Source: JBIOHP01 sp044449065 (lineage in GTDB: Bacteria; Bacteroidota; Ignavibacteria; UBA10030; SZUA-254). From it: DNA of 64,000 nucleotides. A program made the position numbers and the translations under genes. Positions 7,830-17,163 of this stretch are shown here, piece after piece; the first letter of the stretch is position 1, and each line of letters starts with the position of its first letter. The notes beneath the pieces are model-generated. The model had not been told where the DNA came from. It saw only the letters and a program-made list of their open reading frames with translations, and ran no database searches. Location: NCBI GenBank assembly GCA_044449065.1, contig JBIOHP010000002.1, forward strand, positions 124,001 to 188,000. The letters run 5' to 3'.

Positions 7830-10736
7830 TCATTGCAGGGTTAATTTTATTTTGAACGATTTATCACCCTTTTGGTCAAACCAGCCGACGCCTTCCTGCA
7901 ACATGCTGAATTTCACCATGTATATCCCTAAGGGCAAAAGCTTTTGATCGGAGCCGACAGGATTTAATTTTGATGTGATTTCGATTTCTTCCCCCGGTTC
8001 AACAGCATGCGGAAGATCAACCCGCTGTTCAACTACTTCTTTACCGGGATCTTTTTCGGAGAACCACATAATACCTAACCGCACTGCGCCAATTGGCGAT
8101 GGCAAGTCGGTAAGGCAGGGCCAAACCTTATTGCCGTTGTTTCGTATTCTTGCGCGATATTGCAGAGATTTTGCTGTATCCGCCATACTGCCGATATTAA
8201 TAATATCAATTTGTATTGATGATCGCAGAGCCGGCAGCGCAAGCGGAGCCGCCGTAAGCGGATGATAATGATCAAGAAGCGTAATGCCGTTTAAATAAAC
8301 CCCCAGGGTCCGTGTATCACCGCTATTCGGCATTGTCTTCGCAGGAACAAAACTATCACTTTTTACCTCGATGAGCAGGTTTTTTGATATTGGGACGCCA
8401 TCTAAACTTAACACTTTCGCCCAGTTTCCCTGTGCAACTGCCTGATTAAATATATCGACCTGATTCGCTTTAATATTTAAATTCGATAAGACAGGAGAGT
8501 TTTCTCCAAGTTCGATACGCACCGCTCTGGGCAGATGATTTGAATTGATAGGAATATTAAAAGAAGCATTACCATTTGTCCAACGGGATTGAGCATCCCG
8601 CGCGGCCGGTTCATTCAAACCCGATTCTTCGATGCCAAAATATTGCCGACCGCCAATTTTTACATTGATAAAATCATCCTTCAATCCGGTTACAGTATAA
8701 ATATCCACATTTCGTTCATCGAAAATGATACTATCAGGCAAGGGATTAGTCACGGTTTCAATAAACACGCGTCGTAGAAAGAAATTATCGACGTTTTTTT
8801 CAACAATCCCGTTTAAATGATGGTTTCCCTGATAGACGACATATACCGGATTACTCACAGATGCGCTTTCGCGGATATAATTTTCAACAACTGTCCTCCC
8901 GGGATCATTATCCAGATTCATGGGAATAACCTTTCTATCAAAGGCGAGGAAAAGCGGGGTTTCCCATGTCGCCCAGGGACCTGCGTCATCGGTAAAGATC
9001 ATTTTATCCTTCGGTAAATGTTCAGCCAATGATTGAATCTGTTTATAATATCCCATTTGTTCGGTCACCATGATCTGGAAGTCGTCGGCGTCAATCATAA
9101 AAATGACAATGAAGAGGGCGGCGGCAACCGAAGGTATATGTCGCATCCAGCCCTTTAAAAAATGATCGATGAGCCAGGAGAGCCCCAATGCGGCGAAGAT
9201 GGCAAAACCGGGGATGACCACGGGGATAAATCTCCGTATCAGCCAGAAGTGATCAGGAGCGATGGAAGGATTCCAAATAAATACACTCGAAAAACCTGAC
9301 GCGATCATAAGGATAACAATTATGGTTGTATCCTTTTTCCGTCGGATCACGTCCCTGAATGAAAAGAGCCATCCAATTGGAGCCGCGAAAATCACTAATG
9401 GTGAAAGATACTTTGCAAGATTTACTAACGAATTTTCTCTAAAATCCCGGGTCAGATATCCATAAAGATCCCACACCATTGCAAAATTCCCAAAATTCGG
9501 ACGGATCCAGTATGCGTAAAGAACTAATGCCACAATAATCGCGGAGAGGATCCCAAAAATCAAGCGGTGTTCAATAAATTTTTTAATGGAAGAATTGATG
9601 GCGGGACTTTTAACAAGCAAAAGAATTGCCGAAATTATCATTAAGTAATTTATTGGACGCAATGAAGGGAAAAGTGAAATCAGGTATGGTAGGGTCGTGA
9701 ATACATGATATAATGTTCCCAAAAGGAAAATCGGAAGAAAGGTTTTGTACAGTGCGAGCCAGAGAGATTCATCTTCCTGTTCACTTACGTTTGATATTAT
9801 ACGATAAATAAAATGGGAGATAAAAACAAACGGAATAATCATAAAACTATCGATACGGACCCAGATCGATAGACCGAGCAAGATTCCACTCCATGCCGCT
9901 AATTGTTTCACTTTAAAACGGAGTGAATAAATAAATAGAAGTAATCCCCCCCATATACAGAGCTGGGTGAATATTTCTGTCAGAGTAACATGAGTCACCC
10001 AAATCTGGCCCGGATTCAATCCGATCACGAATACCGCGGCGAGAGCAAATTGAACAGGCAGGAACAACCGGCAGAAACCGTACAAAATGCATAGAGATAG
10101 GAGACCGACAAAGCCGTTGAACCTGATTAATCCATCAAAATCGAACGTGCAAAATGCCTGCGCCAGCCACACAGGATAGAGATGCGCAAATTGAATCGTC
10201 ATGGTCGAACGAGTTTCGTATATTCCCGGGTATTGTTCATGGGAATCGGCAAATATTGAATCCTGACTTTCTGTCCAGGGATAAGGGACATCTAACCTTC
10301 CGTGGTGTGCGATATAGATTGCGTGATTTGCGTACATACCCGTATCGCGTCCCCCCACAATCGAATCAGCGGGATGCCAGAAATAAATAAACCCTGCAAC
10401 CATGAGGATAACCATAAGAGATACATCCTCCCACGAAAATGGGGGAAAATTCCCTTGCGCTGATTTGCCGGTCAGAAATTTTGAAATGAAATATCCACCT
10501 GCGACTGCCCAGCCAAGAGCTCCAACCATCGCTCCATTATAGAGATGAAAAGCCGCAAGCATTGCAATCGGAACCGACCAACATGCAATACCGATCGTTG
10601 TTAAAATCGCAAAATATACAACATTGGATACTTTAAGCGAGATTGATCCCCCTCCTGTATATTGAAATAAAATATAGCCGGTACAAGGAAGGGCGAGCCA
10701 GATACCGCTGGATAGAACATGAGTTACGATATTAAT
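7830..10736 (-). CDS. Large polytopic membrane protein, GT-C glycosyltransferase-like, with C-terminal Ig-like domain; probable AUU start
   Basis: The first in-frame ATG (10562) gives 910 residues, but the frame stays open for 58 more codons to a TAA at 10740-10742. Those codons encode a convincing hydrophobic N-terminus (for example SSGIWLALP and VVYFAILTTIGIA), so the true start is probably ATT at 10734-10736, with GAGGT five bases upstream; no ATG, GTG or TTG is available. The protein has about a dozen membrane helices. The first external loop carries GGRDTGMY (residues about 128-135), resembling the acidic loop of ArnT/PMT-like GT-C transferases. The last 115 residues (RIRNNGNKVW) look like an NBR1-type Ig-like domain. 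It likely transfers a lipid-linked sugar on the periplasmic side; this is inferred. Confidence 0.72.
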   Translation of the reverse strand: MNIVTHVLSSGIWLALPCTGYILFQYTGGGSISLKVSNVVYFAILTTIGIACWSVPIAMLAAFHLYNGAMVGALGWAVAGGYFISKFLTGKSAQGNFPPFSWEDVSLMVILMVAGFIYFWHPADSIVGGRDTGMYANHAIYIAHHGRLDVPYPWTESQDSIFADSHEQYPGIYETRSTMTIQFAHLYPVWLAQAFCTFDFDGLIRFNGFVGLLSLCILYGFCRLFLPVQFALAAVFVIGLNPGQIWVTHVTLTEIFTQLCIWGGLLLFIYSLRFKVKQLAAWSGILLGLSIWVRIDSFMIIPFVFISHFIYRIISNVSEQEDESLWLALYKTFLPIFLLGTLYHVFTTLPYLISLFPSLRPINYLMIISAILLLVKSPAINSSIKKFIEHRLIFGILSAIIVALVLYAYWIRPNFGNFAMVWDLYGYLTRDFRENSLVNLAKYLSPLVIFAAPIGWLFSFRDVIRRKKDTTIIVILMIASGFSSVFIWNPSIAPDHFWLIRRFIPVVIPGFAIFAALGLSWLIDHFLKGWMRHIPSVAAALFIVIFMIDADDFQIMVTEQMGYYKQIQSLAEHLPKDKMIFTDDAGPWATWETPLFLAFDRKVIPMNLDNDPGRTVVENYIRESASVSNPVYVVYQGNHHLNGIVEKNVDNFFLRRVFIETVTNPLPDSIIFDERNVDIYTVTGLKDDFINVKIGGRQYFGIEESGLNEPAARDAQSRWTNGNASFNIPINSNHLPRAVRIELGENSPVLSNLNIKANQVDIFNQAVAQGNWAKVLSLDGVPISKNLLIEVKSDSFVPAKTMPNSGDTRTLGVYLNGITLLDHYHPLTAAPLALPALRSSIQIDIINIGSMADTAKSLQYRARIRNNGNKVWPCLTDLPSPIGAVRLGIMWFSEKDPGKEVVEQRVDLPHAVEPGEEIEITSKLNPVGSDQKLLPLGIYMVKFSMLQEGVGWFDQKGDKSFKIKLTLQ

Positions 10737-10845
10737 AGATTACCTCTGGATGCATCTATAGATAAATATTTTCTTGATCTATCTTCCCGTTACATGTATA
10801 TAACTATCTGTAAAGGAATAAATTAAACATACCATGAATAATAAA

Positions 10846-11610
10846 TCATCTTCGGGAAACTGCTGGATCCGAATTTTCACGAATCCTCCGAAGATTTTCG
10901 ACTTCGTTCATGAACTGGTGATTCTCAAATATTTTTGTTTCAACATTCCGCGGCTCGATCAGTCTGGTAAATAACGAAAACGTATCGCTTAAAATGCCCG
11001 GTTCCCATTGTATAATTTCCTGAGAAACGCAGTGTAATCCAACCTTTGCGCAGGTTTCACGAAACAATTTTGCGGACATCGTCGTGTCCCGCCAGTGGTG
11101 GCTCGCCGCAGTCATGAATCCTGAAGCTTCATCGCGATACGATCCCATATTTGAATGGTGGATAAAACCATATCCGCCCGGTTTCATTTTCTTTGCGAGT
11201 TGGGTTAAGTAGGTAACAAATACTTCGTCATTAGCGTGGACAAGAGAATCCCAGCTAAAAACAAAATCTATCGAATTATCGTCCAGAAATTTCAGGGACT
11301 TGCCGTCATTGACAAAATACCGAATATGATTGCAAGAAGAAAACCTTTTCTTGCATGCGTCGATGCATTTCTCAGCAAGATCGACTACGGTTAATTTCTT
11401 GCACATTTTCAATAAATGCTTTGTGCATCTTCCATAACCCGGAGCAATCTCCAGGATATGATTTGATTCAGCTACCGCCCGGATTCGCGGGTAAATGGTA
11501 CCATACCACATAGTATCGGAATCACCCCACGGTTTTGACCATTCGTCACCACCTTCGGACCAATCATAGGATGACCATTGCTTTAAATTTTCCTTTATAG
11601 TTGGCATCAC
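10846..11610 (-). CDS. Class I SAM-dependent methyltransferase
   Basis: A 254-residue protein with a class I methyltransferase fold: the SAM-binding loop ILEIAPGYGR is at about residues 52-61, the acidic strand-2 end VVDLAEKC follows, and FVFSWDSLVHA corresponds to motif IV. In this setting it probably methylates a sugar or another precursor of the surface polymer in the cytoplasm. ATG codons at residues 1 and 2 both fit the start. It lies between the GT-C-like gene and the tandem glycosyltransferase, all in one direction, with about 80-110 bp gaps on either side. Confidence 0.82.
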   Translation of the reverse strand: MMPTIKENLKQWSSYDWSEGGDEWSKPWGDSDTMWYGTIYPRIRAVAESNHILEIAPGYGRCTKHLLKMCKKLTVVDLAEKCIDACKKRFSSCNHIRYFVNDGKSLKFLDDNSIDFVFSWDSLVHANDEVFVTYLTQLAKKMKPGGYGFIHHSNMGSYRDEASGFMTAASHHWRDTTMSAKLFRETCAKVGLHCVSQEIIQWEPGILSDTFSLFTRLIEPRNVETKIFENHQFMNEVENLRRIRENSDPAVSRR

Positions 11611-11690
11611 AGACTTCTAAAAATTTATTCCTTACATCGTTTTCTAACTTGGGATTCTGCTCTATTCCGGTTTACTGGGTCTTGTTCATG

Positions 11691-14537
11691 TTACGAGGAG
11701 ATGAATTTAAATCCATTTTGTCCGAGTTGTGCGCTCGTATAATTATCGGAAAGAAGATACTCCAAACATTCCGCCGCTTCGGCAGGGTTAGTATAATAGA
11801 GTCCGCATTTTGACTGCACGCAAAGATTTCTTAACTGTGCATTCCCTTCAGGAACGAGCAGGGGAATTTTGTGCAACAGTCCCCGTAAAACCGCTTGCAG
11901 AGTGCACTGCGGATCAACTACCCAATAAATTTTAGCATGGAGCATTTGATCGTTGTCCATCCAGTCAGCCATGACAAAGTTGACCGGTTTTGAATATTTT
12001 TTTGTAAACAGGTCGAGCGCGTCCATGGCGTCTTTTGAGAAACCCGAACCCGCGCATACCACAAGCGGCATAGCCGCAGAGTGCGCTCCGTTCGTTCCCG
12101 GCTCGTACTCCGCCAGTATCTTACGCGTTTGACTTTCAAACGTATTAGTTTGGATAATGCGGTATGCATTCTCCCCAAAAGTTTTTAGATGATCAGGATG
12201 GTCGATGAGGCGGTCCATCGCTCCGGCAAGCTGGCGCGCGTTCCCGGCGTCAAAGAGGTATCCCGTTTTGCCGTCGGTCACTATTTCCGGTATCCCGCCG
12301 ATACGGGAGGCGATCACCGGCGTACGCGCCGCCATCGCCTCGGTGATTGTGACCGGCTGATTTTCGGGCCAAATGGAAGCAAGAATCAGCACGTCTGTCT
12401 GCCGGAAAATTTCTTCGATATTATTATTTTCGACCATACCGAAGAAATTCACCGCGGTTTCGAATCCCATTTCCTTCACCTGCTTCTTATACGATTCCAA
12501 TCGGTCGCCGGTCCCGACAATATTTATCTTCACACGATCTGGGTGTTTCAGAAACGGCAGCGCTTCAAAAATGACATGCACGCCTTTATGCCTGCCAAGA
12601 TAACCGATAAATGTGAAACGGATGAATCCGTTTGCCGGTGTTTTTACCAGAGAGGCATACCTTTCAACATCGATCCCATACGAAATCACCTTTATCTTAT
12701 CATTTTGGAATCCCGCTTTCCGGTACGCACAAGCCAGGTAATTACTTGGAGGAAGAAAAAGATCGGATTCGCCTAAGGTCAATGAGAGATAATCTTTCCG
12801 CAGCCGTATGGGAACCGGCGCACCGTTATCCGAAGAGCTGTGTGACAAACAATCGGTGCAATTCGCAAAGTTATCGCAAATTGTTCCATCCGGTTTGAGC
12901 AGCGTATTATTCAGACAAAATCCCCAGTGATCGTGCAGCGTGACAACGGTTTTGATATGTCTCTTCCCCGCCGCGTGGATCAAACCGGCGGAAAGCCCGG
13001 TGATATTATGAAAATGGACGACGTCCGGCGCGAACGAATCCAGCGTTTCGGCAAACCGCGCTTCCACCTCTTTATGGACAAAATTGAAATACTCCGAGCT
13101 GTAATCCTTCGGATGGAGAGCAACCCGCACCACGGGCAAGCCCTCGTACTCGTCCCTCCAGACGGAGTGCCGTTCCTGCGTTTCCGTGGGATATCCCGCG
13201 AAGATGAGAACGTCATTCCCCTTTTTCTTGATCTCCTTTGCCTGGTAGTGAGCGATTAACTCCGCTCCGCCGATAAAATTGGGAGGGTAAGCATTTGCGC
13301 AGAAGATGATTTTCTTTTTCCCGTACGTCGCCTTGAGAACATCTTCAGCTTTTTTCCCTATGGTATTCCACGTATATTCGCGCAGAACTTTTTCCCTGCC
13401 CACTCTCCCCATCCGTTCAAGAGATTTTGCGTCCTTCAATGCATATAATAATTTATTCTTTAAATCAAGGACGTCTCCGTACCGTGAAAGGATACCCTCC
13501 TTCCCGATTATATTCGGCATGGCTCCCTCGGTGGTTCCAAGAACCGGCGTGCCGCAAATCCACGCTTCCAGAAACACGATGCCGAACGCCTCATATCTTG
13601 ATGGGAGCGCCATCAGATCGCTGATGGAGAGAAGGTTCACTTTATCCTGATGGGACAACAGACCGAGATCGATGATCGACGCCTTATCCGCCGAAGAAAG
13701 TTTTGCGTAGTATTCTTTGAACCACTCAAATGTGGGACCGACGAGGAAAACCTTTACGGGGTACTCGGGATAAATTTGCCGCATGGCTTCTATCAGCGTA
13801 TCCACGCCCTTATCGGGCATTTTTCTGCCGAGAAACGTGATGATTTTTTCCGAGGGTTTTAATCCATAGTCCCGCGCGTAACGCGCTCTGAATTTATCAA
13901 GCTCAATAGGTTGATAATCCTCCGGGTGAATGCCGCATCCGGCAACGAAAATCTTATCCGGGGAAACTCCCTTTTTCGCTATATAGTCTTTCTCAAACTC
14001 CGAATCGGCAATAACAGCGTCGCTTTTCTTCATCAGCCAATAATTAGAGCGTCGCTCGTAATGCGGATGACCGGGGTGAAAATGGGGCACGAACGCGATT
14101 TTTTTCTTAAAATATTTCGCCAGAATCATCGCGAAAAAATTATGAGGGTACGGCGCCGTATTAAGAAATACAACGTCTGTCGCCTTGATATATCTCCACA
14201 TCTTGCCGTACATTTCCACCGAGTGGGGACCGTAAAAATAGACTTTAAATATTTTATCGAGGATAATCCGGTACACAAGATGATAAAAATGGTGGATCGG
14301 CAGGGAGCGGTCAAACCGGCGCACCTTCACTCCATGATCGAATTCAAATTTTCCGAACGCTATCGTACGGTCGCGGTCGGCGGGATCGCGCCAGAATTCT
14401 TCCTCTTTGTTCACGTTCATGGTGAGAACTGTTACATCGTGTCCGTGCCCCGCGAGATAACGGCAAACTTCCTGGCACCATGTTTCCGAACCTCCTACTG
14501 CAGGCGGGTAACGCTGGATGATAGTCAGGATTTTCAA
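11691..14537 (-). CDS. Tandem family 4 glycosyltransferase (two GT-B enzymes fused)
   Basis: A 948-residue protein made of two complete GT-B glycosyltransferases. The first (about 1-400) starts ILTIIQRYPPAVGGSETW and has FLGRKMPDKGVDTL and a FLEAWICGTPVLG nucleotide-sugar site. The second (about 410-775) restarts with IIFCANAYPPNFIGGAEL and has FIGYLGRHKGVHV and ITEAMAARTPVIASRIGG. A tail from about 790 to 948 resembles a further partial Rossmann domain, without a recognised E-x7-E site. Such fusions usually add consecutive sugars to the same acceptor. The start overlaps the preceding gene's stop by four bases (ATGA), implying translational coupling. Confidence 0.88.
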   Translation of the reverse strand: MKILTIIQRYPPAVGGSETWCQEVCRYLAGHGHDVTVLTMNVNKEEEFWRDPADRDRTIAFGKFEFDHGVKVRRFDRSLPIHHFYHLVYRIILDKIFKVYFYGPHSVEMYGKMWRYIKATDVVFLNTAPYPHNFFAMILAKYFKKKIAFVPHFHPGHPHYERRSNYWLMKKSDAVIADSEFEKDYIAKKGVSPDKIFVAGCGIHPEDYQPIELDKFRARYARDYGLKPSEKIITFLGRKMPDKGVDTLIEAMRQIYPEYPVKVFLVGPTFEWFKEYYAKLSSADKASIIDLGLLSHQDKVNLLSISDLMALPSRYEAFGIVFLEAWICGTPVLGTTEGAMPNIIGKEGILSRYGDVLDLKNKLLYALKDAKSLERMGRVGREKVLREYTWNTIGKKAEDVLKATYGKKKIIFCANAYPPNFIGGAELIAHYQAKEIKKKGNDVLIFAGYPTETQERHSVWRDEYEGLPVVRVALHPKDYSSEYFNFVHKEVEARFAETLDSFAPDVVHFHNITGLSAGLIHAAGKRHIKTVVTLHDHWGFCLNNTLLKPDGTICDNFANCTDCLSHSSSDNGAPVPIRLRKDYLSLTLGESDLFLPPSNYLACAYRKAGFQNDKIKVISYGIDVERYASLVKTPANGFIRFTFIGYLGRHKGVHVIFEALPFLKHPDRVKINIVGTGDRLESYKKQVKEMGFETAVNFFGMVENNNIEEIFRQTDVLILASIWPENQPVTITEAMAARTPVIASRIGGIPEIVTDGKTGYLFDAGNARQLAGAMDRLIDHPDHLKTFGENAYRIIQTNTFESQTRKILAEYEPGTNGAHSAAMPLVVCAGSGFSKDAMDALDLFTKKYSKPVNFVMADWMDNDQMLHAKIYWVVDPQCTLQAVLRGLLHKIPLLVPEGNAQLRNLCVQSKCGLYYTNPAEAAECLEYLLSDNYTSAQLGQNGFKFISS

Positions 14538-15028
14538 CCGGCAAGCTCCTGCGCCAGCATGAGCCGCTCCAAAGATTTATCGCCTCCGTGATACAGCGAC
14601 GCATTGATGTAATAGACGCCTTTTTCGCTCACGGTTCCCCGCCAGAACTCCTCCGGCGAGCATTGCGCGTCGTCGATGACGATGCATGCCTCTCTGTTCC
14701 AATCGTAGGCAACCGTTATGGTGAGCGGCTGCATCTTCGGCAGGTAGAGCGATTTGGAGAAATAGGCAAAGTGACCTTCGGGATGGACCGGGTGTTCTTT
14801 CCGGTAAATATCGATTAAGATCTTTACATAAAAATCCTGCGGTGAATTATTTGCCAGGATGAGGCGGTATTCCGATATCTGATTAAGACGCACGGTCGGT
14901 TTATCGCACGAAAAGATCGAAATGCTTGCGGGCACGGAATCGACCTCGCGCGCGTAACGGATCAAATCGCGAGTGCGTGAAATAACTTTGATAAAATCCG
15001 ACGCGACGGCTTTAACTTTGTGTATCAT
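14534..15028 (-). CDS. Hypothetical protein, likely beta-sandwich, coupled to the tandem glycosyltransferase
   Basis: A 164-residue protein I do not recognise by family. It has no signal peptide or membrane helix. Its middle section alternates strands (VRLNQISEYRLILANNS, FYVKILIDIYR, LTITVAYDW), like an Ig-like or carbohydrate-associated beta-sandwich. Its stop overlaps the ATG of the 948-residue glycosyltransferase by four bases, and it follows the coiled-coil methyltransferase with a 22-bp gap. It is therefore translated in step with polymer-assembly enzymes and may bind one of them or the glycan. The function is unproven. Confidence 0.7.
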   Translation of the reverse strand: MIHKVKAVASDFIKVISRTRDLIRYAREVDSVPASISIFSCDKPTVRLNQISEYRLILANNSPQDFYVKILIDIYRKEHPVHPEGHFAYFSKSLYLPKMQPLTITVAYDWNREACIVIDDAQCSPEEFWRGTVSEKGVYYINASLYHGGDKSLERLMLAQELAG

Positions 15029-15050
15029 ACTACTTCACAACCGGTCTGGA

Positions 15051-16907
15051 TTATCCTTTCCATGCGATGACGGCGTAGTCCTGCGGTCCGTAAAAATGAT
15101 CGTTGAACCGGTTGGACGTTTCCGTGTTCTCCGAAAGGCGCTGCGCAATATCAACCGGATGCAGTTTGAGTATCTCCACGTTGGAGAACCCTCGCGCTTC
15201 CGCCATAAATTTTACCATTTCGGACGGCAGGGGATTGCGGTGTGTGGGATCCATATAGAACATATTGCTCCCCACGATGACATTTTCCGGATTCGGCGTT
15301 TCAAAGATCATGACGCCACCCGGTTTTAAGACACGGAGAGCTTCGTCAAAAACTTTGATCCACACCGCGAAGGGCAGATGTTCTATAATATGGAATCCCG
15401 TGAGCGCCCCCAAACTTTCGTCTTTAATTTGCGTCAGATAGGCGAGGATATCGCCCTGTTCCGCTTTTAAACCGAGAACGCGGCAATGCTCTACCATTGC
15501 GCCGCTGAGATCAAGCCCGAACGCTACCAATCCTTCGTCTTTCAGAACTTCCAGCCATTCGCCTCTTCCGCATCCGACATCGAGGATGGGTTGTTTTCCC
15601 GAACCGGCGCCCGCCTTCCGCACCATCGGAAGGTAAATTTTCACACGGTCTTTGATCTCGTGCCGCGAGCCGCGGTATTTATTTTCAAACGCGAGATACA
15701 ATTCTTCGTTCATGGCGTCAAGCTCATGGGCAAGCACCTCAAGCTGATCCTGGTTAAAGGGATGCGGCAATCGCCGGCGGGCTTCATCTAAAATCACCGA
15801 TAACCGCCGCTCATGACCAACCATCATCGTCATCAATTTTGTGAGATGTTCCTGAAGATGAGTAACTTCCGGTCGTAAGCCCGATACCGTCTCATCCAAT
15901 TTGATATTGCGATCAATGATGCTGCCCTGAGCATCTCTCACCGCGTCGAGACGACGTTCCATATTCGATAAAACGTCAACCCTTCCTGTTAACCCGTTTA
16001 TTCTCTGCTCAAACGACGTTAACCCCCCGATATTGCTTCGTATGTCGTTCACGGTACGCTCAAGCCGCCATACCGTTTCAAATTGTTCGTGAATTTGCCT
16101 GAGCTGGATATTGACAGAATTCAGATTGTCCGAATGCACTTTGACGTCGGTTCCCTGAAGCGATAATCGGTCGAAGACCGTTCTGGTTTCTTCCTCTAAT
16201 TTAGATCGTAAGTTTGAGATTTTCTCATTCTGTTCCCTGAGGATTTGCTCGAGATGGGGAATAATTTCCACACGATTTTGAACGTACGAGATATGTCTTT
16301 CCAAATCAGGAATGGAATTGAGTTTATGTGTGTTTTCACGAATTTGCCGGTCGATGCGATCTTCGATGGATGGCAGCGCCCGCAATGCTTCTGTGAGATC
16401 CTTCATGTCCGCGCGAACGGACGCGAGTTCTGATTCGAAGCCGCGCATGTCGTCCAACCGTGAACGCAGGAGTATCAGGTTATCCTGCAACGGATGCAAG
16501 CTTTCATTTAGACGGTGCATCACTTCCAGTATGGACGTATTAAACGCCTGCTGCGGTTTGGTGACGACCTGGGCGAAGTACAGAAATATCTTTCCAAAGA
16601 TAGTCGCCATGCCCCGTACAATTCCGCTTTTGTAATGATTCATTTCGGGTTTTGTACTCCAGACATATTTGCGGCGCTCTGCTTCTGCAACGCGGGATGT
16701 AATCTTATCCCAATCGATGAGCGCGATTTCAGGAGTTGGACGGGGAGTTATTCCCCCCGATGCCTGGGGAAAGGGCGGGCGTGCGTCCTTTACATCGGTT
16801 GATTTCGCGGGTAATTTCGATCCGTTATCCCCTAATTTTGCTCGTAACCGATTCATGATTTGTTCGATATCGATATCCTGAGCGGGGTCTTTCATGCTCG
16901 TACTCAT
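15051..16907 (-). CDS. Coiled-coil SAM-dependent methyltransferase (possible polymer cap/ruler protein)
   Basis: A 618-residue protein. Residues 1-100 are variable. About 115-385 form a long, heptad-rich coiled coil (for example VWRLERTVNDIRSNIGGL). The last 180 residues are a class I methyltransferase with ILDVGCGRGEW, FGLDLSG, FHIIEHLP and VLKPGGVMIFETPNPEN. In ABC-exporter O-antigen systems such as WbdD, a methyltransferase on a coiled coil caps the growing chain and sets its length. Here the order is reversed (coiled coil first) and no kinase domain is present. It heads the minus-strand cluster, with an AAGGAAG ribosome site just before the ATG. The capping/ruler role is an inference. Confidence 0.8.
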   Translation of the reverse strand: MSTSMKDPAQDIDIEQIMNRLRAKLGDNGSKLPAKSTDVKDARPPFPQASGGITPRPTPEIALIDWDKITSRVAEAERRKYVWSTKPEMNHYKSGIVRGMATIFGKIFLYFAQVVTKPQQAFNTSILEVMHRLNESLHPLQDNLILLRSRLDDMRGFESELASVRADMKDLTEALRALPSIEDRIDRQIRENTHKLNSIPDLERHISYVQNRVEIIPHLEQILREQNEKISNLRSKLEEETRTVFDRLSLQGTDVKVHSDNLNSVNIQLRQIHEQFETVWRLERTVNDIRSNIGGLTSFEQRINGLTGRVDVLSNMERRLDAVRDAQGSIIDRNIKLDETVSGLRPEVTHLQEHLTKLMTMMVGHERRLSVILDEARRRLPHPFNQDQLEVLAHELDAMNEELYLAFENKYRGSRHEIKDRVKIYLPMVRKAGAGSGKQPILDVGCGRGEWLEVLKDEGLVAFGLDLSGAMVEHCRVLGLKAEQGDILAYLTQIKDESLGALTGFHIIEHLPFAVWIKVFDEALRVLKPGGVMIFETPNPENVIVGSNMFYMDPTHRNPLPSEMVKFMAEARGFSNVEILKLHPVDIAQRLSENTETSNRFNDHFYGPQDYAVIAWKG

Positions 16908-17163
16908 TGTCGTCTTCCTTTGAGTGTAATTATTGGCTTGCTTGGCTGATTTGAGTTCCGATCCATTTAATGACGAATTGAATTATTGAGAATCGTTCAA
17001 TGTCAGAAACTAATGTACGTATTTATAAATTTTTAATCAATAAATATGATAATTCTCTTTTGGAGGGATTTTTGACTGATTTTCAACAATAATACTGAAG
17101 GTTTTATGAAATGCGTTTGAGCCACTCTAATGGGTAAGATTTAAAATGGTCAAAAATAGCAAT

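Noticed and set aside
7609..7833. A 74-codon minus-strand open frame
   Set aside because: It runs through the palindromic family A repeat and the residues follow the repeat rather than any protein pattern.
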